Assembly (NCBI GenBank): GCA_938044705.1
Contig: CALIOL010000014.1
Coordinates: forward strand, 1-55,663
DNA length: 55,663 bases
Reading direction: 5' to 3'
From: an uncultured Ilumatobacter sp.
GTDB taxonomy: Bacteria; Actinomycetota; Acidimicrobiia; Acidimicrobiales; Ilumatobacteraceae
Part shown: piece after piece, positions 54,398 through 55,663 of the stretch
How the letters are laid out: every line of letters begins with the position of its first letter
How positions within the stretch are numbered: position 1 is the first letter of the stretch
Notes under the pieces: generated by a model
The model's database searches: none
Seen by the model: the letters and a program-made list of their open reading frames with translations, nothing else
What the model was told of the DNA's origin: nothing
Position numbers and translations under genes: made by a program

Positions 54398-55467
54398 CGC
54401 GCTACGGGGTCCCGGTTCTTCCCTCATTGGACGTCGAGCTCGTCGACGCCCACCGCCGTGTTCATGACGAGCTCGGCATGTCGCTGGATCGCGCCGAAGC
54501 GGATGTGTCGCGTCTGCTTGGGCGGTTTCAGCGTCGAGTGTTCAATGAGGCCCTGGCGAACGTGTTCCTCGACCATGGTCCCGCGTTGATGCGTCCGCGC
54601 CGTCGGTTTCTCACCGACAGCCATCGAGCCCGTCTACGTGGCTGCGACGTTGCGTTTCGGCACGCCGATTCGCGCCTCGCGATGTGGCGGGAGGGCCATG
54701 TTGATGCTGTCATCGGGGTCGACACCCTCACGGTGCTGAACGCCCTGGTAGAAAGCCACGACCCATCGTCTTCAGAGACGAATCCAGGCCTGATCCGGAT
54801 GACCGAGGCGGGCTTCAATGAGGTCGAGACGGACTATTCGCCGCCACCGGGATCGAGGTGTGCGGAGATTCTCGAGGCTGCGATCGACATGGCTGAGCGA
54901 GCCCCAGCGCCAGCGATCGCTCGGGCCGGCTGGTTGTGTGCCGTGTTGCTTGCGGTTCACCCGTTCGTCGATGGCAATGGCCGCACAGCCCGCCTTGCGT
55001 TCCAGGCGGTGAACAGCTCTGGCGTTGCGAGTGGGCTCGACTGGGGCACGATCGAGCAGTGGGCCCTCGAACGTCGACGGTACGTCAACGCGCTGAAGGC
55101 GACGCAGCGTCCGTCGTCTCCGGAGTATCGGTCCGATGCGATCGACACGCTCCCGTTCATCGACTTCGCGTGTCGGTCGTCGATCGCCGGAGCCACGTTG
55201 GTCCGACGCCGCCTCGAGGCGTTTCAGGCGGTGTGGGATGGTGGTTGGACGAGCGTTTCCCGGGAGCATCGGTTGATCGAACTCGCGGTGTGGGCCGATG
55301 CGTCAGCGAGCGTCGACGAGTTGAGCTCGTTGGTCGATGATCCGATGTGTACCGCCATCGTCGCCGGTCTCGTCGGCGACGGACGTCTGACGTGGAGCGG
55401 CAATGGGATGCTGCTACTGAGCCGCGATCATCCAATCCATTCGGTGGTCGCCGCGAACGCTCGGTGA
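54394..55467 (+). CDS. Fic-family protein (AMP-transferase type)
   Basis: 357 residues. The Fic core motif HPFVDGNGRTAR (H189-R200) is complete, and the flap region RMTEAGFNEVETDYSPPPG precedes it. Such proteins usually attach AMP to Ser/Thr/Tyr of target proteins. The N-terminal ~120 residues and the C-terminal winged-helix-like region (SREHRLIELAVWADASASVDELSSL) differ from short toxins, so it resembles the larger Fic/DOC-like regulators. No S/T-x-x-x-E-G/N inhibitory helix is evident at either end. It is coupled to the VOC gene by a GTGA overlap. Target and control are unknown. Confidence 0.88.
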   Translation: MTRYGVPVLPSLDVELVDAHRRVHDELGMSLDRAEADVSRLLGRFQRRVFNEALANVFLDHGPALMRPRRRFLTDSHRARLRGCDVAFRHADSRLAMWREGHVDAVIGVDTLTVLNALVESHDPSSSETNPGLIRMTEAGFNEVETDYSPPPGSRCAEILEAAIDMAERAPAPAIARAGWLCAVLLAVHPFVDGNGRTARLAFQAVNSSGVASGLDWGTIEQWALERRRYVNALKATQRPSSPEYRSDAIDTLPFIDFACRSSIAGATLVRRRLEAFQAVWDGGWTSVSREHRLIELAVWADASASVDELSSLVDDPMCTAIVAGLVGDGRLTWSGNGMLLLSRDHPIHSVVAANAR

Positions 55468-55473
55468 ACGCCG

Positions 55474-55662
55474 TCAGTCGGCGGCTGGGAGGTCCGACCA
55501 GGTGAGATCGTCAGCGGACCAGAGCTTGTCGAAGTCGGCGTCGACGTCGTCGCCGAAGCCGAAGCGGTTCCGGAAGTCGTAGCGGTACTGCTGCTCGACG
55601 GGTGACAAGCCGAGTCGTTCGAGGCGACCGCCGCAATATGCATCCCAGGCCGCGTTCTGCGG
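55474..55662 (-). CDS. Unidentified protein, C-terminal end only
   Basis: The window ends inside this minus-strand gene; 62 codons before the stop are visible: WDAYCGGRLERLGLSPVEQQYRYDFRNRFGFGDDVDADFDKLWSADDLTWSDLPAAD. The codon pattern is good, with G/C third positions, and the Fic gene stops 6 bp away facing it. No family is recognisable from this tail. The track ORF on the same strand in another frame (Ser/Thr-rich) is a shadow. Confidence 0.6.
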   Translation of the reverse strand, partial: PQNAAWDAYCGGRLERLGLSPVEQQYRYDFRNRFGFGDDVDADFDKLWSADDLTWSDLPAAD

Positions 55663-55663
55663 A

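Overview
The window is high-GC DNA with many GTG starts, GTGA/ATGA stop-start overlaps, a WXG100 protein, a WhiB-like protein, F420-type PPOX and DUF427 genes, a topA-tmk-holB cluster and an actinobacterial-style Tad locus. This points to an actinobacterium. The Asp-rich secreted proteins, threonine-rich sigma/anti-sigma fusion and many apparently leaderless starts fit class Acidimicrobiia (Ilumatobacter-like), but that placement is inference. Nothing looks like a prophage, IS element or CRISPR array; this is mostly ordinary chromosome with several accessory-looking cell-surface loci.

Layout. 1-7.2 kb: 3' end of a pyruvate dehydrogenase E1-like gene, a lone WXG100 protein, a HAD phosphatase, coaA, an orphan N6-adenine DNA methyltransferase, a PLP aminotransferase and a histone-deacetylase-fold amidohydrolase. 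7.2-11.1 kb: an ECF sigma factor with a divergent zinc-finger anti-sigma factor, followed by a tight run of cytochrome c, SCO, cupredoxin and a membrane protein with a SWHDHRAHWM motif, probably one envelope copper/redox regulon. 11.1-17.7 kb: methionine aminopeptidase, a PPOX protein with a methyltransferase, and topA-tmk-holB. 17.8-22.8 kb: two tandem membrane-anchored PQQ-like beta-propeller paralogues, rsgA, DUF427. 22.8-31.2 kb, almost all on the minus strand: DUF952, an FeS-type photolyase, a compact Tad operon (tadZ-tadA-tadB-tadC-flp/DUF4244-tadE), a small zinc-finger protein and an EAL protein with a degenerate GGDEF domain.

31.2-40.8 kb holds the most unusual material: a complete selenocysteine tRNA (anticodon UCA), a miniature WhiB-like protein, a single-chain ECF sigma/zinc-finger anti-sigma/transmembrane sensor, a 589-bp divergent control region with a perfect 12-bp inverted repeat followed on the minus strand by five T, and a 2163-residue LPETG surface protein with seven DUF11-like repeats. 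40.8-44 kb: an acetyltransferase and an unrecognised minus-strand pair (lipoprotein plus 655-residue helical protein) that share a C-terminal module. 44-55.7 kb: acyl-CoA dehydrogenase, GH36-like hydrolase, a SigA/SigB-type sigma factor, an ABM-domain protein, a Bax-inhibitor-1 protein overlapping an HExxH membrane protein, two exported proteins sharing a C-terminal domain, an epoxide hydrolase, a VOC protein overlapping a Fic protein, and the tail of an unknown gene.

No single well-defined new system is obvious. The best candidates are the lipoprotein/helical-protein pair, the membrane-spanning sigma factor facing the giant surface protein, and the ECF-linked copper/redox cluster. All functions are assigned by motif reading only; no searches were run.
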